Assembly (NCBI GenBank): GCA_021734005.1
Contig: JAIPJV010000031.1
Coordinates: 1 to 12,347, forward strand
Length of the DNA stretch: 12,347 nucleotides
DNA from: Fidelibacterota bacterium
Lineage (GTDB): Bacteria > Fidelibacterota > UBA2242 > JAFGTP01
Reading direction: 5' to 3'
This document shows, piece by piece, positions 1 to 7,630 of this stretch. The translations under genes were made by a program, and so were the position numbers. The stretch's first letter is position 1. Each line of letters starts with the position of its first letter. The notes under the pieces are model-generated. The model made no database searches. It was not told where the DNA came from and saw nothing but the letters and a program-made list of their open reading frames with translations.

Positions 1-60
1 ATATTTACTGGAGAAAGTTACCGATTGAAAAATTCAATGATAAAAAATCAAGGAAAGTAA
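1..60 (+). CDS. istB: C-terminal end of a probable IstB-like helper ATPase (partial)
   Basis: Frame 1 is open from the window edge to TAA at 58-60 and gives 19 residues containing GESYRLK. IstB/DnaC-like helper proteins of IS21 elements commonly end in a short segment of the form GxSYR followed by basic residues, just downstream of their AAA+ ATPase domain. IstB normally works with the IstA transposase encoded upstream of it. The ATPase motifs lie outside the window. The frame is short enough that the call depends on the tandem repeats immediately downstream. Confidence 0.45.
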   Translation: MFTGESYRLKNSMIKNQGK

Positions 61-66
61 ATATGC

Positions 67-132
67 AGCTAGAATTTTATCTTGCAACAGCTACACTTTT
101 TTCTTGCAAAGAGCTAGATTTTTATCTTGCAA
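67..132 (+). repeat. Three tandem 21-bp repeats at the IS end
   Basis: Copies at 67-87, 89-109 and 112-132 share the pattern AGCTA, two or three variable bases, a T-rich run, then TCTTGCAA. The spacing is 22 and 23 bp, about two helical turns, as expected for a row of transposase-binding sites. The repeats supply the last 13 codons and the TAG stop (91-93) of the minus-strand gene, so that gene's present C-terminus is encoded by mobile-element DNA. Confidence 0.8.
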
Positions 133-1026
133 AATACATATATTTAAAATGGCAATTCTATTTTTATCTGGATTATTTGGAGCGTAGGTGCTTATAAGTA
201 ACTGATTGCCACTTTCTGAAATTGACTGAGGATATATTTTAACATTACCATTTTTTAAATCTTCACAAATTAAACTAATATTTTTTGTTTCTAAATTAAC
301 TTTATATATTCCACTTTTATTATTCATTGATCTGAAGTATATAAATTTTCCAGAGTGATCCCATAACAGTGTTTCAACAAATCCTTTATAAGTTACTCTA
401 TCTAATTTTTGATTATTTAAATTCAATACATAAATATCTTGTCTAAAACGTAAAGTATCTAAATTCAGATAATCCATATCTGAAATAAAAGCGATTTTAT
501 TACCTTTTGGACTCCAGGTGGGCTTTATGTTATCGCCTTTAAGGTTTGTAATTTTTATATTTTTTTGGGTCTCCAAATTATATAAATAGATGTCATTTTT
601 AAAACTATAATTTGAATATAGATAATAAATTAATTTCGTGTCGTATGAATTTATTTCAGGCCTTCTACCAATTAAATAAGGAAGATGTTTATTTGCGGTA
701 TCAGATAAGTATATATTATTTTTATTATTTCCATCAGAATCCATTATCCATATTGCAGGACCCAGTGATATACCTTTAGTCCCTGATGTGAAAATAATTT
801 TTCTACCATTATCAAAAAATGTAGGGTTATCGCAGGTTTTCATAGATGTTAGTTGTATAATATTGGTACCATTATCATCCATTATATAGATTTGTTTAAT
901 TCCACTTTTATTATTAGCCGTAAAAACTATTTTTCCTATTTTTTTAGAATGATTTTCACTATTTATAATAGAATCACATTCCATTAAGATTAATACTACC
1001 GGGATAATTATTAATAATTTTCTCAT
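91..1026 (-). CDS. TolB-like beta-propeller lipoprotein, 3' end replaced by IS
   Basis: A 311-residue exported protein. The N-terminus (MRKLLIIIPVVLILMEC) looks like a lipoprotein signal with Cys17 as the lipidated residue, although Glu at -1 is unusual. The rest contains repeated blades of the PD40/TolB type: IYIMDDNGTN, IWIMDSDGNN, PTWSPKGNKIAF and IYKVNLETKN. Such propellers in the periplasm or outer membrane usually bind proteins or glycans, and no catalytic residues are evident. The start at 1026 is chosen because AAAGGAG lies just upstream; the frame stays open to 1341, but that extension crosses the attC-like element and the IS end. Residues 299-311 (LQDKNLALCKKKV) and the stop come from the IS repeats, so the natural C-terminus is lost. 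It is first in its cassette and paralogous in type to the gene at 11061-12005. Confidence 0.75.
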   Translation of the reverse strand: MRKLLIIIPVVLILMECDSIINSENHSKKIGKIVFTANNKSGIKQIYIMDDNGTNIIQLTSMKTCDNPTFFDNGRKIIFTSGTKGISLGPAIWIMDSDGNNKNNIYLSDTANKHLPYLIGRRPEINSYDTKLIYYLYSNYSFKNDIYLYNLETQKNIKITNLKGDNIKPTWSPKGNKIAFISDMDYLNLDTLRFRQDIYVLNLNNQKLDRVTYKGFVETLLWDHSGKFIYFRSMNNKSGIYKVNLETKNISLICEDLKNGNVKIYPQSISESGNQLLISTYAPNNPDKNRIAILNICILQDKNLALCKKKV

Positions 1027-1057
1027 TATAGTATTCTCCTTTATTGTAAAATTTAGA

Positions 1058-1198
1058 AACTCTAACAAGCCAAGTTTCACCGACATCGAAATTAATTTGC
1101 TCTGAACATTCGAAAATACCAAAAAACTTACTCCAAAACTCTCCAAAATCTGAAAAAACAGCAGCTTTCGATGTTCGGTGCAAACTCCCGTTAGAGTT
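1058..1198 (-). repeat. attC-like recombination site, copy 1
   Basis: A 141-bp element with perfect 9-bp outer inverted repeats (AACTCTAAC 1058-1066, GTTAGAGTT 1190-1198). Inner arms CACCGACATCGAAA (near 1078-1091) and TTTCGATGTTCGGTG (1166-1180) pair with one extra base on the right arm of the plus strand. A further AGTTT/AAACT pair leaves another single base unpaired. This matches the R''-L''-L'-R' plan of integron attC sites. Read in the direction of the genes, the extra bases fall on the gene-proximal arm, as in known attC sites. The cassette D gene starts 31 bp beyond the R' end. The outer box GTTAGAG departs from GTTRRRY at its last base. Confidence 0.65.
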
Positions 1199-1210
1199 AT
1201 TTTAGGTACA

Positions 1211-1256
1211 GTCCGAAGACATAGGTAACAAAAAACTCTAAGGACATAGGTAACAC
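1211..1256 (+). repeat. Left inverted end of the IS481 element
   Basis: Contains GACATAGGTAACA twice (1218-1230 and 1243-1255). It matches the reverse complement of 2501-2545 with few mismatches, including the shared AACAAAAAACTCTAAGGACAT core. Confidence 0.85.
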
Positions 1257-1294
1257 TTTTCGGTAACTTAACACATAAACAAGGAGGTGTTAAG

Positions 1295-2518
1295 ATGCCG
1301 TGGAAAGAAGTAAAACCTATGGATGATAAAATCAGATTCATTGCTGATTATTTAAATCAATATTTTACTGTTACTGAATTATGCGAGCGCTACAATATCA
1401 GTCGAAAAACCGGCTATAAATGGATCAAACGTTACTACCAATTAGGGCCCGATGCTCTCAGCGATCGGTCTAGAAAACCTCATCACTCACCAACAAAAAC
1501 GGATACTAAAACCGAAAACGAGATCCTCAAGATACGGAAACGACACCACTCATGGGGTGCTAAAAAAATACTCTGGAGAATTGCTAAAGACCATCCCGAC
1601 TGGAAACTACCGGCAAATTCCACCGTCTATCTCATTCTCAAAAAACATGGCTATATAAAGAAGAGGCGGCGCAGCAGGAAACGCTTCCATCCGGGCAAAC
1701 CGGTTCGCCCTATTACCAGGCCAAATGACACCTGGACTGTGGATTTTAAAGGACAATTCAAAACTAAGGACGGAATCTACTGCTATCCGCTCACTATTGC
1801 TGATGGATTTAGTCGATACCTCCTTGCTTGTGAGGGATTACTCTCAACGAAACATATTTTCGCAAAACCAGTTTTCAAACGCATCTTCCAGGAATATGGA
1901 TTACCCAATAAGATCCGTTCTGATAATGGTAACCCCTTCGCCTCTATCGCTCTCGGAAGGCTCTCTCGGCTCAGTATCTGGTGGATCCGCCTCGGGATTC
2001 TCCCAGAACTCATTGAACTCGGACATCCCGAACAGAATGGCTCGCATGAACGTATGCACAGAACTTTAAAGCAAGAGACTATCATTCCACCGGCTAAAAA
2101 TTTAAAAAAGCAACAAGAGCGGTTCGATACTTTTCAAAATGAGTATAACAACCAGCGTCCCCATGAAGGTATCAATATGAAAACTCCTGCTGAAATCTAT
2201 AGTCTTTCTCAGAGAAAATTACCAAAAAAACTTCCACAAGTTGAATATCCGGCCCATTTTGAAGTGCGACTTGTTAGTGAAAATAGTGGCATTCGCTGGA
2301 GAAGAAAAGGAAAAAATGGACGAGTTTGCGTGAGCCATCTGCTGGCTGGTGAATATGTCGGTCTTGAAGAAGTTGACAATGAAATCTGGAATGTGTACTT
2401 TGGTCCTATATGGTTAGGACGACTGGACGAACGTATTATGCGAATCATAGATAAATATGGAAATTCTTTAAGAAAAAAAAGAGCAAAAACAACAAAAAAC
2501 TGTAACCCATGTCCTTAG
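1295..2518 (+). CDS. IS481-family DDE transposase
   Basis: A 407-residue transposase. Residues about 10-60 form a helix-turn-helix (FTVTELCERYNISRKTGYKW) typical of IS481 and IS3-like DNA-binding heads. The integrase-fold core follows: first Asp at D150 in TWTVDFKG, second at D210 in RSDNG, and Glu most likely E252 in NGSHERMHRTLK, aligned with the retroviral-integrase glutamate. The GRLSRLSIWWIRLGI stretch between the second Asp and the Glu is typical of IS481. The start at 1295 is set by AAGGAGGTG seven bases upstream. Length is normal and no frame disruption is seen, so it may be active. The last codons and TAG stop lie inside the right inverted end, which is economical packing common in small IS elements. 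Confidence 0.93.
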   Translation: MPWKEVKPMDDKIRFIADYLNQYFTVTELCERYNISRKTGYKWIKRYYQLGPDALSDRSRKPHHSPTKTDTKTENEILKIRKRHHSWGAKKILWRIAKDHPDWKLPANSTVYLILKKHGYIKKRRRSRKRFHPGKPVRPITRPNDTWTVDFKGQFKTKDGIYCYPLTIADGFSRYLLACEGLLSTKHIFAKPVFKRIFQEYGLPNKIRSDNGNPFASIALGRLSRLSIWWIRLGILPELIELGHPEQNGSHERMHRTLKQETIIPPAKNLKKQQERFDTFQNEYNNQRPHEGINMKTPAEIYSLSQRKLPKKLPQVEYPAHFEVRLVSENSGIRWRRKGKNGRVCVSHLLAGEYVGLEEVDNEIWNVYFGPIWLGRLDERIMRIIDKYGNSLRKKRAKTTKNCNPCP

Positions 2519-2545
2519 AGTTTTTTGTTACCCATGTCCTTGGGC
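2501..2545 (+). repeat. Right inverted end of the IS481 element
   Basis: Contains TGTAACCCATGTC (2501-2513) and TGTTACCCATGTC (2526-2538), again 25 bp apart, inverted relative to the left end. The transposase stop codon (2516-2518) lies inside it. Confidence 0.85.
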
Positions 2546-2553
2546 GCTCATTA

Positions 2554-2592
2554 TAAAAAAAGCCTTCCAGAAATGATAATCCTGAAAGGCTT
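2554..2592 (-). terminator. Intrinsic terminator ending cassette C
   Basis: On the minus strand an 11-bp stem (AAGCCTTTCAG pairing with CTGGAAGGCTT, one G-T wobble) is followed by a T run from 2561 down to 2554. It lies 9 bp after the stop of the 2602-4452 gene. The same hairpin recurs at 5779-5817 and 8463-8502, each time between a sorting-tail gene and an attC-like site. The A-rich other flank may allow some termination in the opposite direction. Confidence 0.85.
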
Positions 2593-2601
2593 ATTTATAT
2601 T

Positions 2602-4452
2602 TTATTTTGCAAAAACCATTTTTTTAGTATAGACCCTATTACCACATTTCATCTTATAAATATATATTCCAGAAGAAACTTTTTTACCATAAATATCTGT
2701 GGCATCCCAATTAACTGTATGATAACCCGCTGACATTTCCTTTCTAACTATGGTTTTTACTTTTTTACCTGTGATGGAATATATTATGATTTCTATATTC
2801 ATACTTTTTGGCAATCCAAACCTAATGTTTGTTGTAGGATTAAATGGATTAGGAGAATTTTCACAGAGAGTGATTTCATTCGGAATAGTCAAATTAGTAT
2901 TTGTATAATCATGTGTATTTTTCTTTGCTAATCCACTATATATATCAGTAGCTGTATTTCCATCTGAATCGGTAACCTGACATTTTAGAGACCAATTATA
3001 ACTTGGCAAATATGTAATAATAGTCATATCGTCCCAGTACGAATTATGGAGCCACTGTCCTATTGGAGGAGCTTTTACTCCGTTTTTTGGTATAAGGTCA
3101 CCATTATTCCTGTACCACCATTTATAATCTGTATAATTTTCTGACCCTCCAGATGCATTTGCTTTATATTGATCATTTCCGATACTTGTAATTGTAACTA
3201 AAAGAGGTTGAGGAGCTGGAGGCTTTTCATAAAATTTATTTGGAGATCCATAACCAGAGGGGCAATAGTCTTTGTGATGTCTCATTAAAGGCATAGCTCC
3301 CCATTTTGACATATAAATATTATTACTATTCGATGCACATGCAGAATGATTGCCAGAATAAGATACCTTTATATCTGAATTAGTGGAATAAGAAACCTGT
3401 TCATAACTACCATCTTCCCAATAAATATCTTCAGCATCTGATGAACTTGCACCCATCCATACTGGATCATTTATGTTACCATCTCTCATATACCACGCAT
3501 ATCCATGGCAATTATATCTTCTTGAAGTGCTATATTGTTCTCCCCATAATTTATACTGTGTAGCATTTGGATATGCACTTTCATAATAGTTATCATAATA
3601 TGACCTCGTTGATGATGAGTATTCGTCAAATTCATAAGTATCTTGTACTTGCGAACCTTCTGGTGTATAAATATCATTTCGAAGAAAATCAGACTTGCTA
3701 TTTTCTAGTATTGATTTATCAACACCTAATACCTCCTCTGTAATTACTAATATTTGATAGATTATATCTTTTTTTACTATTGTCTCACCTTCTAAAAATT
3801 TTAAAATTGAATAGTAATTTTCCAATCCAGATTTTATTTTATCAGGATAATCTAATAATAAGATTTGTCCCAATAAAAAAACATTTGAGTTAAAACTTTC
3901 GATTTCGAAACATGGATTTTTTATCATTAATTTGGCTTTACTATATGATTCTTTTAGTAGATTATATTTTTCATCTTTAGAAAAATTAGTTAATAATTGT
4001 TTTTGTGAAAGTAACATTTCAATTTTGATTAAATCATTTACAAAGTCTCCTTTTTTATTAATTGACCATTTTTCATTTAGATCGCGGCAATTAATCATTT
4101 TATACTTATCGAATAATAATTTTCCAGCATCCACTCTTTTTAATAAAATCTGCAATCCATTGAAATCTTCAATTATATACCTGGTTCCTTGTTGTAGGCT
4201 ATTATAAGCATGGATATCAAGAAATAGTGGATAATTCAGACAAGTTTCTATAAGATTACTTGTACTCATATTAATGTATTTTTCTGGGATCTGTAATACT
4301 TCAAGCATCTGGTCATGTGTCTGAAATTTGGACCATTCTTCACTACCTGGTTTAATAGGAAAATTATATATTTGATCTGATTTTGCAAAAATCGATGATA
4401 CACAAAGTAATGTTATTATAACTACTGCGAAAAATTTATTATTAAATTTCAT
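2602..4452 (-). CDS. Secreted Cys/His protein with Ig-like and type IX sorting domains
   Basis: A 616-residue exported protein. Residues 1-23 are a signal peptide (cleavage after IFA). Residues 28-115 hold an N-terminal module with PIKPGSEEWSKF and the METCLNYPLF-like segment NLIETCLNYPLF, which I believe recurs in uncharacterised Bacteroidota proteins. Residues 312-395 form a conserved-looking core: YNCHGYAW (C315, H316), GNHSAC (H369) and SKWGAMPLMRH. The Cys...His order suggests a papain/CHAP-like hydrolase, but this is inference. Residues about 415-508 are an Ig-like domain (YKWWYRN to TDSDGNT) shared with the phospholipase-like gene. Residues about 527-616 are the SPNPFNPTT sorting domain. 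RBS GAGGAG precedes the start. It follows the 4568-5605 gene by 115 bp and ends at a terminator. Confidence 0.75.
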   Translation of the reverse strand: MKFNNKFFAVVIITLLCVSSIFAKSDQIYNFPIKPGSEEWSKFQTHDQMLEVLQIPEKYINMSTSNLIETCLNYPLFLDIHAYNSLQQGTRYIIEDFNGLQILLKRVDAGKLLFDKYKMINCRDLNEKWSINKKGDFVNDLIKIEMLLSQKQLLTNFSKDEKYNLLKESYSKAKLMIKNPCFEIESFNSNVFLLGQILLLDYPDKIKSGLENYYSILKFLEGETIVKKDIIYQILVITEEVLGVDKSILENSKSDFLRNDIYTPEGSQVQDTYEFDEYSSSTRSYYDNYYESAYPNATQYKLWGEQYSTSRRYNCHGYAWYMRDGNINDPVWMGASSSDAEDIYWEDGSYEQVSYSTNSDIKVSYSGNHSACASNSNNIYMSKWGAMPLMRHHKDYCPSGYGSPNKFYEKPPAPQPLLVTITSIGNDQYKANASGGSENYTDYKWWYRNNGDLIPKNGVKAPPIGQWLHNSYWDDMTIITYLPSYNWSLKCQVTDSDGNTATDIYSGLAKKNTHDYTNTNLTIPNEITLCENSPNPFNPTTNIRFGLPKSMNIEIIIYSITGKKVKTIVRKEMSAGYHTVNWDATDIYGKKVSSGIYIYKMKCGNRVYTKKMVFAK

Positions 4453-4567
4453 TTTTTGTACTCCTCTTTTTTAAAGAATAATATCCATTTCAATATTTTA
4501 TAGACAATGTTTCTTATTTTTTATGGAGGTTTATAAATAAACATATAATATTTTTTCTCTCAAAAAT

Positions 4568-5605
4568 TTAATTAAAAATCTTAGCTTCCAAATAATCATT
4601 ATTTTCATCAATTACAACCCCCCACACTCTTGTACGTGTAGATCCAATCCATATACGTCCATTACTTTTTATCCTTTTCGTTTTATCTAAATACATAAAT
4701 GGTGTACTATATGATCCTCGAAAAATATAATCCCCTGAAGGCATTTTTGGATAACCATCAATTTCTATTTCCCTTTTAATAGAATCTCCACTTTTTACTA
4801 GTGTATACCATAAATCTAATTTATATTCTGAACTATCAGGTACATAGTGTGATTTAAAATTAGCTGAATATAATATATTATTATCTAAATTCTTAAAACA
4901 AGGTCCATTATTGAATGAATTAAAAATTAAATTTCCTGCTTTTGCTGGATCAAAAATATATAAATTATCTTTATCAGTATTAATAATTACTATTTGATAT
5001 TTAATAGTTGTTGTATCATTTTTTTCAATAAGTTCTATTCCATAATTAGTATCAATCTCTACACGAACTCCTGAATGAAATTTGTTTGATTCAATAAGAG
5101 CATTCTTTACTTTATTATTATTTCTAATATCTTCCTGAAAAATAAAAGGCCAATCCGTAGTAAAGATATCATTTGGATAAAGGCATACTTCTGTTTCAGA
5201 AATTAATGGAAAAAGAGGAGGATGACTATTAAAGTATAAATTACTAATCATATAACCTTTATAAATTGCTTCATTATTTGCTGTAATAATATATGGCTTA
5301 TTATTAAGATAATATGGAATTTCGAAATTATCAATTAAATTTGGAAAATATAAAGTTTTAGACTTTTTTAAATAAATACAATGACTTGACCAATCATAAT
5401 ATTCAATATCATCTTCAGATAGCCAGGGTTTTTTTTGCAATTTTAATTTATTTAGGGGAATTTCTTTGATATCATTTATTGTTAACGTTGTATCACTAAG
5501 AAAATATATTGCAAAATTATCATTCTGTGTATTATTTCCTGTTGGTGTAACATTTATGTCACATGAATAAAAATAAATAATTAAAAGTATTACATATTTT
5601 TTCAT
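4568..5605 (-). CDS. Hypothetical lipoprotein
   Basis: A 345-residue protein with a short hydrophobic N-terminus ending in FYSC, a reasonable lipobox that makes Cys15 the lipidated residue. The mature part is polar, rich in Asn, Asp and Tyr, and contains beta-rich stretches but no motif I recognise. The start is set by GGGAG about 9 bases upstream. The start codon lies only 29 bp from the R' end of the attC-like site at 5634-5771, so this is the first gene of cassette C, with its ribosome-binding site almost abutting the recombination-like site. It is probably co-transcribed with the 2602-4452 gene; a role in holding or assisting that exported protein at the surface is only a guess. Confidence 0.6.
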   Translation of the reverse strand: MKKYVILLIIYFYSCDINVTPTGNNTQNDNFAIYFLSDTTLTINDIKEIPLNKLKLQKKPWLSEDDIEYYDWSSHCIYLKKSKTLYFPNLIDNFEIPYYLNNKPYIITANNEAIYKGYMISNLYFNSHPPLFPLISETEVCLYPNDIFTTDWPFIFQEDIRNNNKVKNALIESNKFHSGVRVEIDTNYGIELIEKNDTTTIKYQIVIINTDKDNLYIFDPAKAGNLIFNSFNNGPCFKNLDNNILYSANFKSHYVPDSSEYKLDLWYTLVKSGDSIKREIEIDGYPKMPSGDYIFRGSYSTPFMYLDKTKRIKSNGRIWIGSTRTRVWGVVIDENNDYLEAKIFN

Positions 5606-5633
5606 ATTGTAAACTCCCTAAAAATATTTTATT

Positions 5634-5771
5634 ACTCTAACAAGCCGAGTTTCACCGACACCGGCTCCGAAGAAAATCTTAGCGGAACCAACCTCTAAAC
5701 TTTTGTCCGATGTGACACACAATTAATTTTCTCCATGGCAGTAGGTGTTCGGTGCAGCAAAATGTTAGAGT
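5634..5771 (-). repeat. attC-like recombination site, copy 2 (divergent)
   Basis: A 138-bp element with outer boxes ACTCTAAC (5634-5641) and GTTAGAGT (5764-5771). The interior differs almost completely from the other copies, yet the inner arms CACCGACACC (near 5653) and GGTGTTCGGTG (near 5747) are kept. They still pair with one extra T on the right arm. Relative to the ACATC/GATGT of copies 1 and 3, both sides changed together to ACACC/GGTGT, so pairing was preserved. This is the behaviour expected of a site recognised by its folded strand, as attC is. It lies between the terminator of cassette B and the first gene of cassette C. Confidence 0.65.
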
Positions 5772-5778
5772 TTTTTTA

Positions 5779-5817
5779 ATAAAAAAGCCTTCCAGAAATA
5801 GTATCTCTGAAAGGCTT
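5779..5817 (-). terminator. Intrinsic terminator ending cassette B
   Basis: The minus-strand stem AAGCCTTTCAG / CTGGAAGGCTT (5807-5817 with 5785-5795) is followed by a T run (5784-5779). It lies 6 bp past the stop of the phospholipase-like reading frame and is nearly identical to the hairpins at 2554-2592 and 8463-8502. Confidence 0.85.
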
Positions 5818-5823
5818 ATAAGA

Positions 5824-6666
5824 TTATTTTGCAAAAATCATTTTTTTAGTAAAAACTTCATTCCCACATCTTAGTTGATAGATGTAAACACCAGAAGATA
5901 CTTTTGCTCCATTAATATCTGTTGCATTCCAATTTATAGTATGGTAACCAGAACTCATCGTATTATTTACAAGAGACTTAATTTTTTGACCCGTAATAGA
6001 ATATACATCTATTTTTACTTTTTCCCGGCTCGATAATCCGAATTTTATTTGTGTATTTGGATTAAATGGATTTGGTGAATTTTCACCTAAAACTATTGAA
6101 GATGGAATATTTTGGTGACTTTCGTGTGATTTTTCACTAATACTTTTTCTTGATAATCCACTGAAGATATCTGTATCTGTATTTCCATCAGAATCTGTTA
6201 CCCTGCATTTTAACGACCAATTATAACTTGGGGAATAAGTAATTGTACTTTTATCATCCCAATACGAGTTATGAAGCCATACACCTACTGGAGGTGCTTT
6301 GCTTCCATCCTTTTCTATTATTCCATCATCATTTCTATACCACCATTTATAATGAGTATAACTACCACCTCCCCCTGATACATTTGCTCTATATTGATTA
6401 CTTCCTATACTCGAAATTGAAACAGATAATGGTGGTGGTGAGGTAGGTATCTGACCAGTTTCAACACCAAACCAGTATAATAATCCAGCAGTAGCTCTAA
6501 TTGCTAATGGATAAAGTTTATTATGCATATTATTAACATTTGTATAATTAATTTGAGTTTTATTTGTAGGCAGACCTAAAGAAGAAATTATTTGAGAAAG
6601 ACCGGGACAAAATGAATTATAATTATTATCTCCATTTGTTCGGCCCGAAGCATAATGATCTGTTGC
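5824..6666 (-). pseudogene. 3' part of the phospholipase C-like gene: Ig-like and type IX sorting domains
   Basis: This stretch continues in the same frame as the gene at 6667-7617 and is separated from it only by TAG at 6667-6669. The residues right after the stop read ATDHYASGRTNGD. About 46 codons later comes NMHNKLYPLAIRATAGLLYW, which resembles the end of the zinc phospholipase C-like domain. An Ig-like domain (YKWWYRN, HNSYWDD, TDSDGNT) near-identical to that of 2602-4452 follows, then the SPNPFNPNT sorting domain. An internal ATG at 6528 would give 234 residues, but no good ribosome-binding site precedes it and it would lack a signal peptide. The best reading is the tail of one 597-residue protein lost through a single substitution such as CAG to TAG; readthrough or a sequence error is possible. 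Confidence 0.7.
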
Positions 6667-7617
6667 CTAATTCAACAAGTACATTAAATAATAAATAGGA
6701 TCATTCCAATCATTATATGGATTAATAAATGTTTGTCCAAATGAATATATTTCATTTGCTGTCCACTGGTGAAAATTTGACACATTATTCTCATAATAAT
6801 CTTCATACATACCATTTTGTCCGGCATGTGCATCACAGTGAACATGAGCTGGTACCGACATATCTTGAAGCAAATGGCACATTCTGCCTAAAACTTCATA
6901 AGCATGCGCCTTATGAAATGATGTATAACTTGTTCCCCAAGAAGGACAATTTGTATTATGCCAATTACCATCTTCTCCAAAATATTTATTTGCTTGAAAA
7001 GATTCATTGCAGTTATAAAAATCTATTACTCCAGCTATGTTAAATTTTGTCCTTACATGAAGCTGACTTGGCCCACAAAAAGTCCATGATTGAATTCCAT
7101 TTTTATACGCCCAAATAAAATCATAATTCCCATTGACATATTTTCTCATCTTTTTCATTGCATTTTCAGGAATTGAAAAACTCCAATAGCCAAAATTGGA
7201 ATTATCATTCAAAAAAGTGGAAGCATTTTCTCCATTATCAGCGTTCCAAAAATGAGTTATACATGTATGTGCTTCTTTTATTGAACCAAATATATCAATT
7301 AATGTATTTGTTGGAATAGATTGATTATAGTTAGGATTTTTTGTTATTCCATATCCATAAACTACATCATATTTATCTTCGAGAAATGCTCCCGAAACTA
7401 TTTTTAATGCTCCAAATGACCCATCCGCAGAGCCGCCACTCCATACATCAGTAGTACCAATATAGCTTTCCATATCGGAAAGTTGTGTTGGAAAAGATTT
7501 CTTTAATAATTTAAAACCTTCTCTTGTAAGATACTGATGAATATTCTTATCATGGGCAAAAATATTAGTAAAGATTAATAAAAACAAAATTAAATTTTTA
7601 ATTATTCTAGAATTCAT
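6667..7617 (-). CDS. Zinc-dependent phospholipase C-like secreted protein, truncated by TAG
   Basis: 316 residues as read. Residues 1-21 are a signal peptide (cleavage after IFA), leaving His22 at the mature N-terminus. The sequence HLLQDMSVPAHVH gives H248, D252 and H258, the HxxxDxxxxxH zinc-binding pattern of the phospholipase C / P1 nuclease fold. Further candidate ligands are His22, H27 and the His in THFW (H122). These enzymes hydrolyse phospholipids or other phosphodiesters outside the cell. The start at 7617 has AAGGA six bases upstream and begins the signal peptide; the frame is also open to 7653, but that start lies within the preceding gene. The stop comes before the domain's expected end, and the C-terminal domains continue in frame beyond it, so without readthrough the product lacks its sorting signal. 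It follows the 7631-8230 gene by 13 bp, implying one transcript. Confidence 0.78.
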   Translation of the reverse strand: MNSRIIKNLILFLLIFTNIFAHDKNIHQYLTREGFKLLKKSFPTQLSDMESYIGTTDVWSGGSADGSFGALKIVSGAFLEDKYDVVYGYGITKNPNYNQSIPTNTLIDIFGSIKEAHTCITHFWNADNGENASTFLNDNSNFGYWSFSIPENAMKKMRKYVNGNYDFIWAYKNGIQSWTFCGPSQLHVRTKFNIAGVIDFYNCNESFQANKYFGEDGNWHNTNCPSWGTSYTSFHKAHAYEVLGRMCHLLQDMSVPAHVHCDAHAGQNGMYEDYYENNVSNFHQWTANEIYSFGQTFINPYNDWNDPIYYLMYLLN

Positions 7618-7630
7618 AATGATTCCTTTT

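Larger units (their letters stand above)
1..132 (+). mobile_element. Right end of an IS21-like insertion sequence (partial)
   Basis: The left edge holds the 3' end of an open frame (1-60) resembling the C-terminus of an IstB-type transposition helper, followed by three tandem 21-bp repeats (67-132). IS21-family elements are known to carry several repeated transposase-binding sequences at their ends. The likely outer boundary is the CTTGCA at 126-131, after which the sequence becomes the AT-rich coding sequence of the neighbouring minus-strand gene. The rest of the element lies outside the window, so neither the other end nor a target duplication can be checked. Family assignment rests on a short tail and the repeat layout. 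Confidence 0.55.
1205..2550 (+). mobile_element. IS481-family insertion sequence
   Basis: One transposase gene sits between inverted ends that each contain two tandem copies of a GACATRGGTAACA motif with 25-bp period. The clear inverted repeats span 1211-1256 and 2501-2545. Comparison with the uninterrupted spacer at 8449-8475 puts the insertion in the AT-rich linker between an attC-like site and its terminator, with TTA on both sides (1202-1204 and 2551-2553) as a possible short target duplication. Exact ends are uncertain by several bases. The element runs opposite to all cassette genes and is richer in GC than they are. Confidence 0.85.

Noticed and set aside
1027..1341. N-terminal extension of the gene at 91-1026 up to 1341
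   Set aside because: It would be read from the attC-like element and the IS481 left end and would hide a clear signal sequence with its own ribosome-binding site at 1026.
1725..2448. Open frames overlapping the transposase on both strands
   Set aside because: They are shadows of the transposase gene with no ribosome-binding sites or recognisable protein character.
5824..6528. Independent gene starting at the internal ATG 6528
   Set aside because: It has no signal peptide or good ribosome-binding site, and the frame continues upstream through homologous domain sequence to the TAG at 6667.
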